DNA of 64,000 nt from Dyella_B nitratireducens (GTDB lineage: Bacteria > Pseudomonadota > Gammaproteobacteria > Xanthomonadales > Rhodanobacteraceae), in assembly GCF_049532905.1 (NCBI RefSeq), contig NZ_CP064032.1:1922001-1986000 (forward strand), read 5' to 3'. The notes beneath the pieces are model-generated. The model made no database searches, was not told the origin of the DNA, and saw only the letters and a list, made by a program, of their open reading frames with translations. This document shows, in pieces, positions 33,721 through 42,547 of this stretch. Each line of letters opens with the position of its first letter. Positions within the stretch are counted from its first letter, which is position 1. A program made the position numbers and the translations under genes.

Positions 33721-34974
33721 ATGGCACTCATCAGGACATGGATGCAGCTGCGCCCGATCGTCGCTGCGCTGGGCCGACACAAGGTAGCTACCGTGCTCAT
33801 CGTGCTGCAGGTGGCGTTGACGCTGGCGGTGGCCTCCAACGCACTCTTTATCGTGGCAACGCGCTTTATCCATTTGTCTCGCCCCACTGGCACGGATGAA
33901 GCTCATATATTCATCATCCGCAACGAGTGGAAGAATGGTCAGAACGCCGCCCAGATCGACACCAATATTCGCACTGACCTCGCTGCCCTGCGCCAGGTGC
34001 CGGGCGTGCGCGACGCGTTTTCCAGCGAGGCTTATCCGCTGGAAGGCGGCGGCGGAATACCGCTGGGACTGAAACTCAAACCGGACCAGAAGACACGCCC
34101 GAAACTTTCCATCGCCTACGCTGCCGACGAGCATGCGATCGATACGCTTGGCATTTCGCTAGCTGCCGGGCGCAACTTTCGTCCCGAGGAAATCACCGCC
34201 ATCGGCCCCTACGACAAGATGTCTCCGCCGGGCATCATCATCACGCGCAGCGCTGCCAACAAGTTGTTTCCCGATGGTTCGGCCCTGGGCAGAACGGTTT
34301 ACCTGCCCGCTGGGCCTGCCACCATCATCGGCATCCTCGCCAGCCTGCAAGGTTCATATGCTGACAGCTCGGTACGATCCATCGACGAGGATAGCGTGCT
34401 GATTCCCGCACGTTATCTCGATCCCGAGGGTGTCGTGTATCTGGTGCGTACCGACGCCACCGCCATGAAACCCGTGATCGCCGCAGCACTGAAAGCGCTA
34501 CAAGAACGCGGCGCGGTCCGCCTTATCGATCCGAAAGAAGGCGTTATTACCTTGCTCCAGGCGCGCGAACGCGATTATGCGACCGATCGCAGCGTGGCGT
34601 TGCTGATGAGCATCCTCAGCGGATTGCTGCTGATGGCTACCGCGGGCGGTATCGTGGGGTTGAGCAGTTTCTGGGTCAGCCAGCGGCGCAAACAGATCGG
34701 CATCCGCCGTTCGCTCGGCGCAACAACGGGCGACATTCTGCGCTATTTCCACGCCGAGAATTTCCTGATTGTCGGCGGCGGCATCGTACTCGGGGTGTTG
34801 CTTGCGTTCTTGGCGAATCTCGGCCTGATGCATGTCTATGAGTTGCCACGCATGCCTCCTTACGTACTGCCACTTGGTGCGCTGTTGCTGTGGCTGCTCG
34901 GTCAGGTGGCCGTGTGGGGGCCGGCGCGATATGCCGCCAAGGTGCCGCCCGTGGTCGCGATTCGCACGGAGTGA
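33721..34974 (+). CDS. MacB/FtsX-type ABC transporter permease
   Basis: This 417-residue partner of the preceding permease has the same architecture: helix KVATVLIVLQVALTLAVASN, a periplasmic domain (about 45-275), then helices around LLMSILSGLLLMATAGGIVG, FLIVGGGIVLGVLLAFLANL and VLPLGALLLWLLGQVAVWGP, with RRKQIGIRRSLGATTGDILR as the FtsX signature. The pair presumably forms a heterodimer that needs a MacB-type ATPase encoded elsewhere. The gene ends shortly before a repeat cluster. Confidence 0.88.
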   Translation: MALIRTWMQLRPIVAALGRHKVATVLIVLQVALTLAVASNALFIVATRFIHLSRPTGTDEAHIFIIRNEWKNGQNAAQIDTNIRTDLAALRQVPGVRDAFSSEAYPLEGGGGIPLGLKLKPDQKTRPKLSIAYAADEHAIDTLGISLAAGRNFRPEEITAIGPYDKMSPPGIIITRSAANKLFPDGSALGRTVYLPAGPATIIGILASLQGSYADSSVRSIDEDSVLIPARYLDPEGVVYLVRTDATAMKPVIAAALKALQERGAVRLIDPKEGVITLLQARERDYATDRSVALLMSILSGLLLMATAGGIVGLSSFWVSQRRKQIGIRRSLGATTGDILRYFHAENFLIVGGGIVLGVLLAFLANLGLMHVYELPRMPPYVLPLGALLLWLLGQVAVWGPARYAAKVPPVVAIRTE

Positions 34975-35008
34975 AACACGCTTAGAGCATGTTTCGTAGC
35001 ACCTCACC

Positions 35009-35088
35009 TTCATTCCAGCGAAGGCCCACTGCTGTCCGGGGAAGTTTCGTAGTACCTCACCGTCATTCCGGCGAAGGCCGGAATCCAT
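35009..35088. repeat. Two tandem ATTCCGGCGAAGG repeats
   Basis: A degenerate copy (35009-35039, with GCCCACTGCTGTCC) is followed by a canonical copy CGTCATTCCGGCGAAGGCC (35061-35088) that abuts the 3' end of the GIY-YIG gene. Confidence 0.8.
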
Positions 35089-35382
35089 CTATATCAATGC
35101 GGGGTACAAGTCGATCCAATGAGGATTCTCCTCTTCGATCAGCCGGACTTTCCAGTCTCGTTTCCAGCCCTTGATCGTTTTTTCTCGAAGAATGGCGGAT
35201 TCCATCGTTTCATGACGTTCAAACCAGACCAGCAGATGGACGTCATATCGGTTTGTAAAGCCGACTGTGACGTCGTTTTTATGCTGCCATATGCGTTGGA
35301 TCAGGTTGCTGGTAACGCCAACGTACAACGTGCGTCTTCGGCGGCTGGCAAGTATGTAGGTGCAAGGTAATCGCCGGTCCAT
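35089..35382 (-). CDS. GIY-YIG endonuclease domain protein
   Basis: The 97-residue single-domain protein has the GIY-YIG core as CTYILASRRRRTLYVGVTSN, the conserved arginine in LIQRIWQHK, the YDVHLLVWFERHETMESAI strand-helix segment with the catalytic glutamate (MESAILREK), and the WKRDWKVRLIEEENPHWIDL tail typical of the YhbQ/UPF0213-like group. Both ends touch inverted copies of the intergenic ATTCCGG repeat (35061-35088 and 35396-35423). The ATG at 35382 lies 14 bp from the right copy. Confidence 0.9.
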   Translation of the reverse strand: MDRRLPCTYILASRRRRTLYVGVTSNLIQRIWQHKNDVTVGFTNRYDVHLLVWFERHETMESAILREKTIKGWKRDWKVRLIEEENPHWIDLYPALI

Positions 35383-35395
35383 GGCCAGACTCTAC

Positions 35396-35423
35396 ATGGA
35401 TTCCGGCCTTCGCCGGAATGACG
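35396..35423. repeat. ATTCCGG repeat, inverted relative to 35061
   Basis: ATGGATTCCGGCCTTCGCCG... is the reverse complement of the copy at 35061-35088; together they bracket the GIY-YIG gene. Confidence 0.85.
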
Positions 35424-35517
35424 ATAAGGCAAGATTGAAGACGATGTTGAGAACAAATCCCTCGCCGCATTCCTTTGCAAAAACCGCCCATAGAAGGACA
35501 GTTTTCTGAGCTCGGCA

Positions 35518-35558
35518 AAATTTTCCACGGACAGCAGTGGGCTTTCGCCGGAATGACG
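35518..35558. repeat. Composite CCACGGACAGCAGTGGGC plus half ATTCCGG repeat
   Basis: The element GGACAGCAGTGGGCTTTCGC recurs, inverted or diverged, at 35020-35040, 53025-53050 and 53289-53332, always fused to half of an ATTCCGG repeat. Confidence 0.65.
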
Positions 35559-35571
35559 AGCTACGTCTCCT

Positions 35572-36558
35572 TTAGCGCACTTTGCCAAACCCGCGAAACT
35601 GCCGGAGCGCTGCTCTGAAATAACCCGCATCGACATGGGCACCGGAAGCTGCGGTATCAACACGCGCGAGCGCCGGAAGTGCCGTCCACGGCAGTGTTGG
35701 ATATTGGTGATGCAAACGGTGAAGGTGATGATTCATCAACACGGGGCGCCAGATAGCCGGCGCACGAAAGTTGCGAGCCCGCTGTTGTTCGTCGAGCGTG
35801 ACATCGTAGTGCGGCAGGTTATCCGCCACTGAGAGCCACACGCCGCGCAGAAACATCGTGATGGCAAGTGCAGGCCACCACGCGCCGTAGAGGTAAAAGG
35901 CGCAGCCATGCAACGCCACCGACAACACCCAGTCACGCCGCATACGCATGCACCGTTCCTGATTTCCCGCAAAGCCAACAAACAGACGCTGGATATCCTG
36001 GCCTACCGGCTCCTCGCTGCGAAGCTTATGCGCGACAAGCCGGCACACCCAGCTGGTCGGCAGAAAGGTGACCAAGGGCAGCGCAAGTTCCCCCAGATAC
36101 AGACCACCCAGCAGATGCGCGTAATAGCTGATGCGCGCAAGTACGGGATGCGTCGCGCCATCATGCACGTCCGGTCGATCATGTGCCTCGCGTGTAAAGC
36201 GGTGATGCATCAAGTGACCGAAGCGCACGGCGTCGAACGGCAACACAAACGCGATGGCCAATGCCCGCCCCAGCCATTCATTGAGTCGGCGCTGGGGCGA
36301 TAGCTGCCCATGAATGGATTCATGGATCAGCCCCCAGTGCGTCGGGGTCAGCACCACCAACGGCACCGCCACCCACAGCGCGGACGCGCCCCACTGCCGC
36401 AACATGAACGGCCATGCGAAGAGCTGCATTGCCAATGCCGTCGCGACAAGCCCAAGCAGCGCCACATTGGCGCGATAGTCGATGGGAGCACGCCGAGACG
36501 TCCGCCGCTCTGCCGCCGTTTGGACGCCATCAACCTCCGCCCCTGCCCGTAGGTACAT
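35572..36558 (-). CDS. Fatty acid desaturase family protein
   Basis: The 328-residue membrane protein carries the three histidine boxes of the family: HESIHG, HLMHHR and HHLHRLHHQYP, which bind the di-iron centre, with membrane helices such as ANVALLGLVATALAMQLFAW and ALAITMFLRGVWLSVADNL. The precise substrate (phospholipid acyl chain, carotenoid or other lipid) is not decided by sequence inspection. The ATG at 36558 follows AGGGGGAAAAG, so the longer open frame upstream is not used. Confidence 0.9.
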   Translation of the reverse strand: MYLRAGAEVDGVQTAAERRTSRRAPIDYRANVALLGLVATALAMQLFAWPFMLRQWGASALWVAVPLVVLTPTHWGLIHESIHGQLSPQRRLNEWLGRALAIAFVLPFDAVRFGHLMHHRFTREAHDRPDVHDGATHPVLARISYYAHLLGGLYLGELALPLVTFLPTSWVCRLVAHKLRSEEPVGQDIQRLFVGFAGNQERCMRMRRDWVLSVALHGCAFYLYGAWWPALAITMFLRGVWLSVADNLPHYDVTLDEQQRARNFRAPAIWRPVLMNHHLHRLHHQYPTLPWTALPALARVDTAASGAHVDAGYFRAALRQFRGFGKVR

Positions 36559-36730
36559 CTTTTCCCCCTGAGTACAGACTATCGCCGCATAACCTAGCAG
36601 CGCCTTTTGACAGCTTAAAGAGTGTGCCTGCGATTCAGGCCAGCCCACCACTGCCGATCCAAGCCTATCCCGGCAACCATCCATGCACGAGACTTCCAAA
36701 CCCGGGCGCAAATGTTTGCGCCCTGCCCGA

Positions 36731-37723
36731 TCACGCCAAACCATAGTCCTTAACTATGACCCTCGCAGCACGCCGAAACTGGCCGCAGATTTGATCCATG
36801 CCAGGGTATCGCACATCCAGCGCACCCAGGTACGCATTCAGAGCATCCAAGTCTGCAACGCTCATACTGGCTTTTACCGCACCACGAAATATTTCCCGAC
36901 GCTTTTCGTCGATGAAAGGTATTTCAATTTGCGTTGGATCCACATCCTTGCAAGGACTATTACCCTTCAAACACCAACTTGCCTCCCATCCCGAGCCGTC
37001 ACTGGATTCGAACTCCAGGTCACTGGGCTGGCCTGACCCAGTCAGAACGGGTGAAGCGGCTTCCATCCATAAAACAAGTTTGATGCGCCAGATGTAATGG
37101 CGAATCGCAAAGACGGAAGATAGCCAACCGCCGATGTCGGCTTGACCTAGGTATTTTAGATGCAGGAAAAGCGCGGCTGAGAAGGCTCCTCCACAAGAAA
37201 TGAATGGCCCATTTGGTGTTTCCTCAATGGATGAAATGACACCTTTTTCAGAAAGCCTGCCGCCAGGCCAGCTGCCCGCCGACATGGGAACCCTTCCAAC
37301 TGTGGCCAACACGTCAGAGTAAAAACCTTCGTAGGGACCAGCCACGTGTTCATCAGGATAGTGCGCCATAAAAGCGCTAACCAGGCACTCGTAGATAGAT
37401 GTCCAGGATGAACCATCGATTCGAGTCGGTAACTGTGCCAGAAGAAAATGTGTCCAGCTTGTCCACTCCGGGAGGTAGCCAAAACATCCAGGTCCGGAAG
37501 CGAGCTCGTAAAGAGGCTGCCTAAGCAAATCCGGAGTCCAATGATCGGGGGGATTCGTCATTAATTCGTTGAACATCCGGCGTTTGGTTCCCATGAACCA
37601 AGCCTCGCCCATTGGCTGGTTAGGCGCCCGAAACTGCCTTGTCAGCCGGAGAACAGCATCCACATCCGGCCCACTTCCCGGCATCCAGGAAAAGCCCTTT
37701 GTCTTTGACTTCCTGTCGAACAT
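36731..37723 (-). CDS. Hypothetical protein
   Basis: This 330-residue soluble protein starts MFDRKSKTKGFSWMPGSGPD and contains several Trp-rich segments (NPPDHWTPDLLRQPLYELAS, LPTRIDGSSWTSIYECLVSA). There is no signal peptide or membrane helix. I chose the ATG at 37723 with GGGA eight bases upstream; an in-frame GTG at 37759 is the alternative. No family is recognised, and its length suggests a two-domain accessory protein. Confidence 0.65.
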   Translation of the reverse strand: MFDRKSKTKGFSWMPGSGPDVDAVLRLTRQFRAPNQPMGEAWFMGTKRRMFNELMTNPPDHWTPDLLRQPLYELASGPGCFGYLPEWTSWTHFLLAQLPTRIDGSSWTSIYECLVSAFMAHYPDEHVAGPYEGFYSDVLATVGRVPMSAGSWPGGRLSEKGVISSIEETPNGPFISCGGAFSAALFLHLKYLGQADIGGWLSSVFAIRHYIWRIKLVLWMEAASPVLTGSGQPSDLEFESSDGSGWEASWCLKGNSPCKDVDPTQIEIPFIDEKRREIFRGAVKASMSVADLDALNAYLGALDVRYPGMDQICGQFRRAARVIVKDYGLA

Positions 37724-37803
37724 TTCTAATTCCCGCTTACGTAAAATAAACCGGGCCACCCCAAAAAAGCAGCCCGATCTCCTTCACAGTCTACAACTCT
37801 CGA

Positions 37804-39174
37804 TCAATGAAACATTGGCGTGTAATACCCGGAAGCGGAGCCTGAATTGCTCACAGTGCCGATAACGGTGTTCGATGAGTTGGCGACCGTTACGCCCGCA
37901 GAAATCGACAGCGCAGGCGCAGTGCCACCATTGTAGATAACGTTATCGCCAATGAGCAGGTTTTGGCCGGACGGAATTTGCAGTATCGCAAGCGTGTTGG
38001 AGTTTGCACTAAACTGGCTATCCCTCACGATCGTTGTGTTGCCCGAAATCTGCGATGGCGTATTGCAGACAACGTTGGTGAATATGCTGTTCGATCCATT
38101 GCTGGAAATGCAATATCCCGATCCACCGGCGCCGGACCCCAGGATTCGGACATTGGAAACTTGCACGCTTCCAACATTGAGCAACATACCTGTTCCATTG
38201 TTATTGAACATGCTCACATCGGTAAACCGCACCGGCCCCGAGGCGGAGGTTACCTCGATGCCTGGAGCATTGCTTACATTCGGGTAACCCGGCGTAGGAT
38301 AAAAGGCATTTTGACCGGCAAATTGAATATCTACATTCGCGACATGACCGGAATCTGCCCCCGAGCCCCCTTCAATCAGCAGTTCCCCTTGCGAATCGTT
38401 ATTGAGAAAACTGGGCATGCCACCAAGGGTGATGCCCATGGTCGTATCAATACCCCATCCGCCATTCGAAAAGGTTTGAATGCCCGTCATGAACGGCGCG
38501 ACGCCGCCTGCATTGTGTGAAGTGCTTAAGTAGATGCCATCCGCCTGATTGGCGACGACAAGGATATTGCTCCAGTAACCTTGGGCTGAAAGACCAACGA
38601 GGCCGGTATGTACGGCATTATGCGAACTGATGTCCGACAGGATGCCATTGACGGATCCATCGATATAAATGTTGTGGCTGAAGTTGGAAACTTCGAGGTG
38701 ACTTAGTTCGATGTTGTTGGCTGCATAACCCTGGGCTGCCGGTCCCGTGGCTGTATAGATGCCGAGCGTGCCGTCGGTTGCCGCAGTCGAACCGGCGAAA
38801 TGAACGCTCATGTTTTTGACTTTGGTGTAGTCGCCCTGAAGAATCAGCGTTGGACTACCTTGCAGCGTCGATTCGATTGTCGTCGCCCCTTCCCCATCGC
38901 CCTCCAGCGTTGTTCCATGCGGAAGCGCAAGGATGCCGCTGATGACGTATTGGCCCGCTGGGACATAGATCACGCCGCCGCCAGCGGCACCCGTAGCGGC
39001 CAGCGCACTTTTAAATGCAGCAGTATCGTCCGTCTTGCCATCGCCCACCGCCAAATAAGGTGGTGCCGTGATATTGATCGAGGCATAAGACGCCAGCGGC
39101 ATCGATAACAAAAGAGCGGCGAAGAAATGCTGGCTCCGCTTGGAGAAGAACTTCAAATCAAACTTGCTTGCCAT
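37804..39174 (-). CDS. Secreted right-handed beta-helix protein (pectate lyase-3 superfamily)
   Basis: The 456-residue product has a signal peptide (FFAALLLSMPLASYAS) and begins its mature part with the pectate-lyase-3/rhamnogalacturonase signature APPYLAVGDGKTDDTAAFKS, then YVPAGQYVISG. The rest is a long parallel beta-helix with repeated Asn/Ser/Gly turns (NNIELSHLEVSNFSHNIYID, FTDVSMFNNNGTGMLL). The fold is shared by polysaccharide lyases, GH28 and phage-type depolymerases, so the substrate is open. AGGAG lies six bases before the ATG. Confidence 0.85.
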   Translation of the reverse strand: MASKFDLKFFSKRSQHFFAALLLSMPLASYASINITAPPYLAVGDGKTDDTAAFKSALAATGAAGGGVIYVPAGQYVISGILALPHGTTLEGDGEGATTIESTLQGSPTLILQGDYTKVKNMSVHFAGSTAATDGTLGIYTATGPAAQGYAANNIELSHLEVSNFSHNIYIDGSVNGILSDISSHNAVHTGLVGLSAQGYWSNILVVANQADGIYLSTSHNAGGVAPFMTGIQTFSNGGWGIDTTMGITLGGMPSFLNNDSQGELLIEGGSGADSGHVANVDIQFAGQNAFYPTPGYPNVSNAPGIEVTSASGPVRFTDVSMFNNNGTGMLLNVGSVQVSNVRILGSGAGGSGYCISSNGSNSIFTNVVCNTPSQISGNTTIVRDSQFSANSNTLAILQIPSGQNLLIGDNVIYNGGTAPALSISAGVTVANSSNTVIGTVSNSGSASGYYTPMFH

Positions 39175-39403
39175 GTCACACTCCTGTGTCCTAGGGAAAG
39201 GATGAACTGACAAATGCAAAACACCGCAAGACACGGTATGTCTGCGCTTGCCGATAAAACCCAAAAAAACTCATTACTACGATCGAACAAATTCCCATCT
39301 CAGCGTCAGGAACCCTACCCCGCCTATATGACGCTTCCATGGCTAATTTGAAAATTACTGATTGGAAATTGATTCAGCATAACCAGGCCGGACGCTAATC
39401 CAA

Positions 39404-39891
39404 TTAGCTGACTTTACCGCCTGAAGCCTGGACCCGTTCAAGAATAAAAGCTGCCAACTCCGGCCTCACGTCTGCGAGCGGAAGAGTGACGAACTGCGAT
39501 TTGGAAAGCAGGAGCAGCCAGCATGTTTTGAATTGCCATATCTCCGTAATGGCTGACCACGGGATTGATGCTGTACCGGCGCCGGAAGATAGCGACAAAG
39601 TGTTATCAGAGCCTCAAGCGTTCCTTGAGGAACGCCCATGGCCCTTAGCTTTTGAACCGCGTTGCGGTAATGGACAGCGTACAGCGCGATTAGGAAGCAG
39701 ATTCCGAAAACGAAGACGCTACCCAACACCCCCGTGAACCAGGAAGTGTCACCTTCGTGAATTAAATCGACGAGGCCAAAGGCGACCACAGCAAAAGCGA
39801 TGAGAAGGCGAAAACCAACGACGCGCCACCAGAAGCCGCGCACGGCTTGGCGAAGGAGCGGCTTGTTGTAGTGGAGAGTTGTTCGATGCAT
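39404..39891 (-). pseudogene. Frameshifted YcxB-like membrane protein
   Basis: The N-terminal frame (MHRTTLHYNKPLLRQAVRGF..., two membrane helices, VHYRNAVQKLRAMGVPQGTL) loses its sense after about residue 93. A second frame then reads SDNTLSLSSGAGTASIPWSA followed by ITEIWQFKTCWLLLLSKSQF, exactly the C-terminal half expected of the YcxB family. Loss of one G around 39611-39618 would explain the shift. It may be a real pseudogene or a sequence error. Confidence 0.75.
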
Positions 39892-39973
39892 TGGCTACGC
39901 GTCCTGGCGAATGTTCGTTTCAGGTTGGAATTGAACCGTTATGGACGGATTGATCACCGTCCGCGAAATCCCC

Positions 39974-40924
39974 TCAATCCAGGTTTGATTGCCTGCCAGA
40001 ATTCGACCAAACGCTAAGCCCTGATATCGCAAGGCCTATCAAAAAAATTCCTAGGAAAATTGCGCCCGTTAAACCTACGGTTCGATGGTAGCTTTCAGAA
40101 TGATCGAGACGAAAAACATCGTCATTGAAGTTCAGTGCCGATACTTGAGGATGGTCAACTTCATAGGCAATGGGGACGCGCTGATTTGTTCGGGCGTAGA
40201 CGAGATTTGGGTCATTCGGACGGTTGCTTGTCCCGAGGTCAGCATAACCATGTATAAGTTGCGATCCTCCGGTTCCAGACGTCGGCGTAAACGTATATTC
40301 CACGTTTATGCTGCAAGAGTGTTTGCCGCAGGACCCTGTATAAATACGGACGACATCCGCCATCACCCGTTGACCATTGGTCTGGATTTTGATCTCGGCA
40401 TGCTCTTGGCTTCGCAGCCAAATTGCCGAAAGGATAAAAAATACTGAACAAAACAGCGCAAAAAATTTTGCAAGAAATGCAAATCGCGACGATGGGCTAT
40501 TGGGGTCGACATTTGCACCTAAGCGCCTTGCGACAATAACTATTCCCCAGAGGGCGATGCACACAATGCACACGAGTCCAAGCGTGCCGTGCAACAAAAT
40601 GGCGGAGGCCGATGACGGGTTGCTAAGAATCGGGATACCCCAAATAAATATGGCTGCGAAAATAACGCCAAGTATCCATCCATACCTACTATTAGATTTC
40701 CCTGGCTCGTTAAAAGCAGATCCGCTCTGCACTTGCTGGTAGGCAAGCCCTCCGTCCAGTCGATGACCTGACTCAGAGGGAAAACCTGGAGCTGAGCCCG
40801 AAAGCGAACCGTGCGGTTCATGCGAGGTTTTTACATAAGCCTTGCCGCAAGAGGGACATTCCCAATCAGGTGCCTGATCCGTTGGTTTTCTTTCGTAACC
40901 ACAAGCTTCACATATGGTTCCCAT
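39974..40924 (-). CDS. Zinc-ribbon membrane protein with DUF3592-like domain
   Basis: The 316-residue protein starts with a two-Cys-pair zinc ribbon (CEACG...CPSCG, residues 5-28), has a low-complexity linker, two close membrane helices (WILGVIFAAIFIWGIPILSN and LGLVCIVCIALWGIVIVARR), a third helix (FFALFCSVFFILSAIWL), a DUF3592-like beta domain (GQRVMADVVRIYTGSCGKHS) and a C-terminal helix (VGLTGAIFLGIFLIGLAISG). The start at 40924 follows AAGGGGAG. The open frame extends 190 codons further but is the shadow of the next gene. Function unknown. Confidence 0.78.
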   Translation of the reverse strand: MGTICEACGYERKPTDQAPDWECPSCGKAYVKTSHEPHGSLSGSAPGFPSESGHRLDGGLAYQQVQSGSAFNEPGKSNSRYGWILGVIFAAIFIWGIPILSNPSSASAILLHGTLGLVCIVCIALWGIVIVARRLGANVDPNSPSSRFAFLAKFFALFCSVFFILSAIWLRSQEHAEIKIQTNGQRVMADVVRIYTGSCGKHSCSINVEYTFTPTSGTGGSQLIHGYADLGTSNRPNDPNLVYARTNQRVPIAYEVDHPQVSALNFNDDVFRLDHSESYHRTVGLTGAIFLGIFLIGLAISGLSVWSNSGRQSNLD

Positions 40925-40994
40925 CTCCCCTTCCCCTGTTTCGATTGAATTGCTCTGATTGGGATTTTCCGCTTTTAAAGATGACGATTTTAAA

Positions 40995-42320
40995 TTACTG
41001 AGCCGGATCAGTAACGCCCTGCCTCTGTGCGTGCGGCGCACGGGCGTTCGGGTCGCGCTGATTCGGGTACCCGATAGGTTGACCAACGAATGGGTTCCAA
41101 CCTTTGGCGGCCAGTGCGGCCCAAGCGGTCGCGCCCAGGTGCGGGTCATGGTAGTAGAAAAAATCATCGTAGGTGGAGGTAGGGCCGATCGCAAAGGAGG
41201 TGGTGATGCGCTGCTGCGGCGTCGCGTACAGCATGCCGTTGGCACCTCGCTGCGCACGGATCGCCAACCAAAGGCTGTCCGGCACCGGCTTGCCGCTGGC
41301 CTGCAACGCGGCCGCGACCTGGCTGGTGCCTTCGGTCCACATGCCGTCGGGCTGGCGCTCAAAGCCGTAGCCGTCACCGCTGCGATGGTTGGCATCGACA
41401 AAGGCCCATACCGAATTCCATGCCGGCGGATACAGCTGGAAAGCAAGCAGCGGCCAGATTTCTTGATCCAGCCCGGACTTGTGGCGCTCAATGGTCTTGC
41501 CATCCTCGCCGGTGCCGACGAAGAAGCGCTGCTGGCGACCGTCCCACATCGCTGTGACGAAGGCGCGTGCGATCTGCGCCTGCCGCGCTATCGCGGGGTC
41601 GGCACGTTCGCGATTGGCCCAGGTCGCAGCGGCGTAGATGTCGATGTGATGCTCTGTCGACTTCCAGTGCTGAACGATCTGTTTGTTGTCATAGCCAAAC
41701 ACGCCGCCTTCGTAGCCTGCGGGTACTACGGAGTTGGCGGTGTGCGCGGCAATCCATTTCAACTGCACCACCGCACCGTCGAGGTAACGCGTGTCGTGCG
41801 TGTTGTCGTAGACCGTCAACAGCAGCAATGCAGCCCAGGCCAGGTTCCCCGAGGCACTGCCGGTCTGGTATGGGTCCTGGCTCCAATAGTTGCCCTGCTT
41901 TTGCCAATAGCCGGGCAACACCACCTTGTCGTTCTGCACCGCGCCGCTTCGATAGGCATTGCGCAGGCGCCCATCCTTGTAAGTCACATCGCTGGCCGGC
42001 GCCAACAGCAAGGCATCCGCGATACGGCGTGCCTGCTCGGGCGCACCGCAAGCACTGAGCGCGATGCCAGCCAAAGCGTTGTCGTAGACAAAGCCCACGT
42101 TCTGCAAGGCCCGTGCGGCAGGGGCGTCGCCTTGCATGTCGGGATAGCTAGGCAGGATCATCGGGCCATTGCCGGGAATCGCCGTAGCAGCCTGCTTCAG
42201 GGCGCTGCAGGTTTCCTCAGCTAGTTGTCGGTGTGGTGCGTCGTTAGCGGCGGCTTGCTCGGTGTACGCTACACCGAGTGCCATGCTGATCGCGGCGAGC
42301 GCGAGCCATCGCTTCAACAT
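40995..42320 (-). CDS. Secreted alpha/alpha-barrel protein, probable carbohydrate-active enzyme
   Basis: The 441-residue protein has a signal peptide (WLALAAISMALGVAYTEQAAA) and helical-hairpin repeats typical of (alpha/alpha)6 toroids, with YDNALAGIALSACG, GNLAWAALLLLTVYDNTHD, the acidic motif KSTEHHIDIYAAATW and SGLDQEIWPLLAFQLYPPAW. The EHHID and DQEIW motifs line up with catalytic-face residues in six-hairpin glycosidases, so a hydrolase or lyase role is plausible, but I cannot name the family. AAGGAAAACCA precedes the ATG. Confidence 0.65.
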   Translation of the reverse strand: MLKRWLALAAISMALGVAYTEQAAANDAPHRQLAEETCSALKQAATAIPGNGPMILPSYPDMQGDAPAARALQNVGFVYDNALAGIALSACGAPEQARRIADALLLAPASDVTYKDGRLRNAYRSGAVQNDKVVLPGYWQKQGNYWSQDPYQTGSASGNLAWAALLLLTVYDNTHDTRYLDGAVVQLKWIAAHTANSVVPAGYEGGVFGYDNKQIVQHWKSTEHHIDIYAAATWANRERADPAIARQAQIARAFVTAMWDGRQQRFFVGTGEDGKTIERHKSGLDQEIWPLLAFQLYPPAWNSVWAFVDANHRSGDGYGFERQPDGMWTEGTSQVAAALQASGKPVPDSLWLAIRAQRGANGMLYATPQQRITTSFAIGPTSTYDDFFYYHDPHLGATAWAALAAKGWNPFVGQPIGYPNQRDPNARAPHAQRQGVTDPAQ

Positions 42321-42547
42321 TGGTTTTCCTTATCTCTTTGGTGACAGATAGTGATTCAGCTTGGGCTTCCAGTCATTTGCGGCGCGTGTGAAAGGTGGGG
42401 CTAACTTGGGCCACATCTGATTTAACGGATGCCTAAAAGCAAGGACAATCCTCGCACGGAGGTGCTCGATGAAAAAGCACCAAAGGGTTAGCGCGAAGCG
42501 AGCCGCGCGGTGACGTCGGCAAAACGCACAAGGAGCCGGAACCTGCA

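Noticed and set aside
40925..41503. 190-codon N-terminal extension of the zinc-ribbon protein
   Set aside because: It lies opposite and out of frame to the secreted alpha/alpha-barrel gene and has Arg/Pro/Ser-rich shadow composition; the ATG at 40924 has a ribosome-binding site and starts a zinc ribbon.
42429..42491. 20-codon frame (MPKSKDNPRTEVLDEKAPKG) upstream of the OLD gene
   Set aside because: It has an ATG and plausible composition but is too short and lacks a clear ribosome-binding site; it may be chance or a leader peptide.
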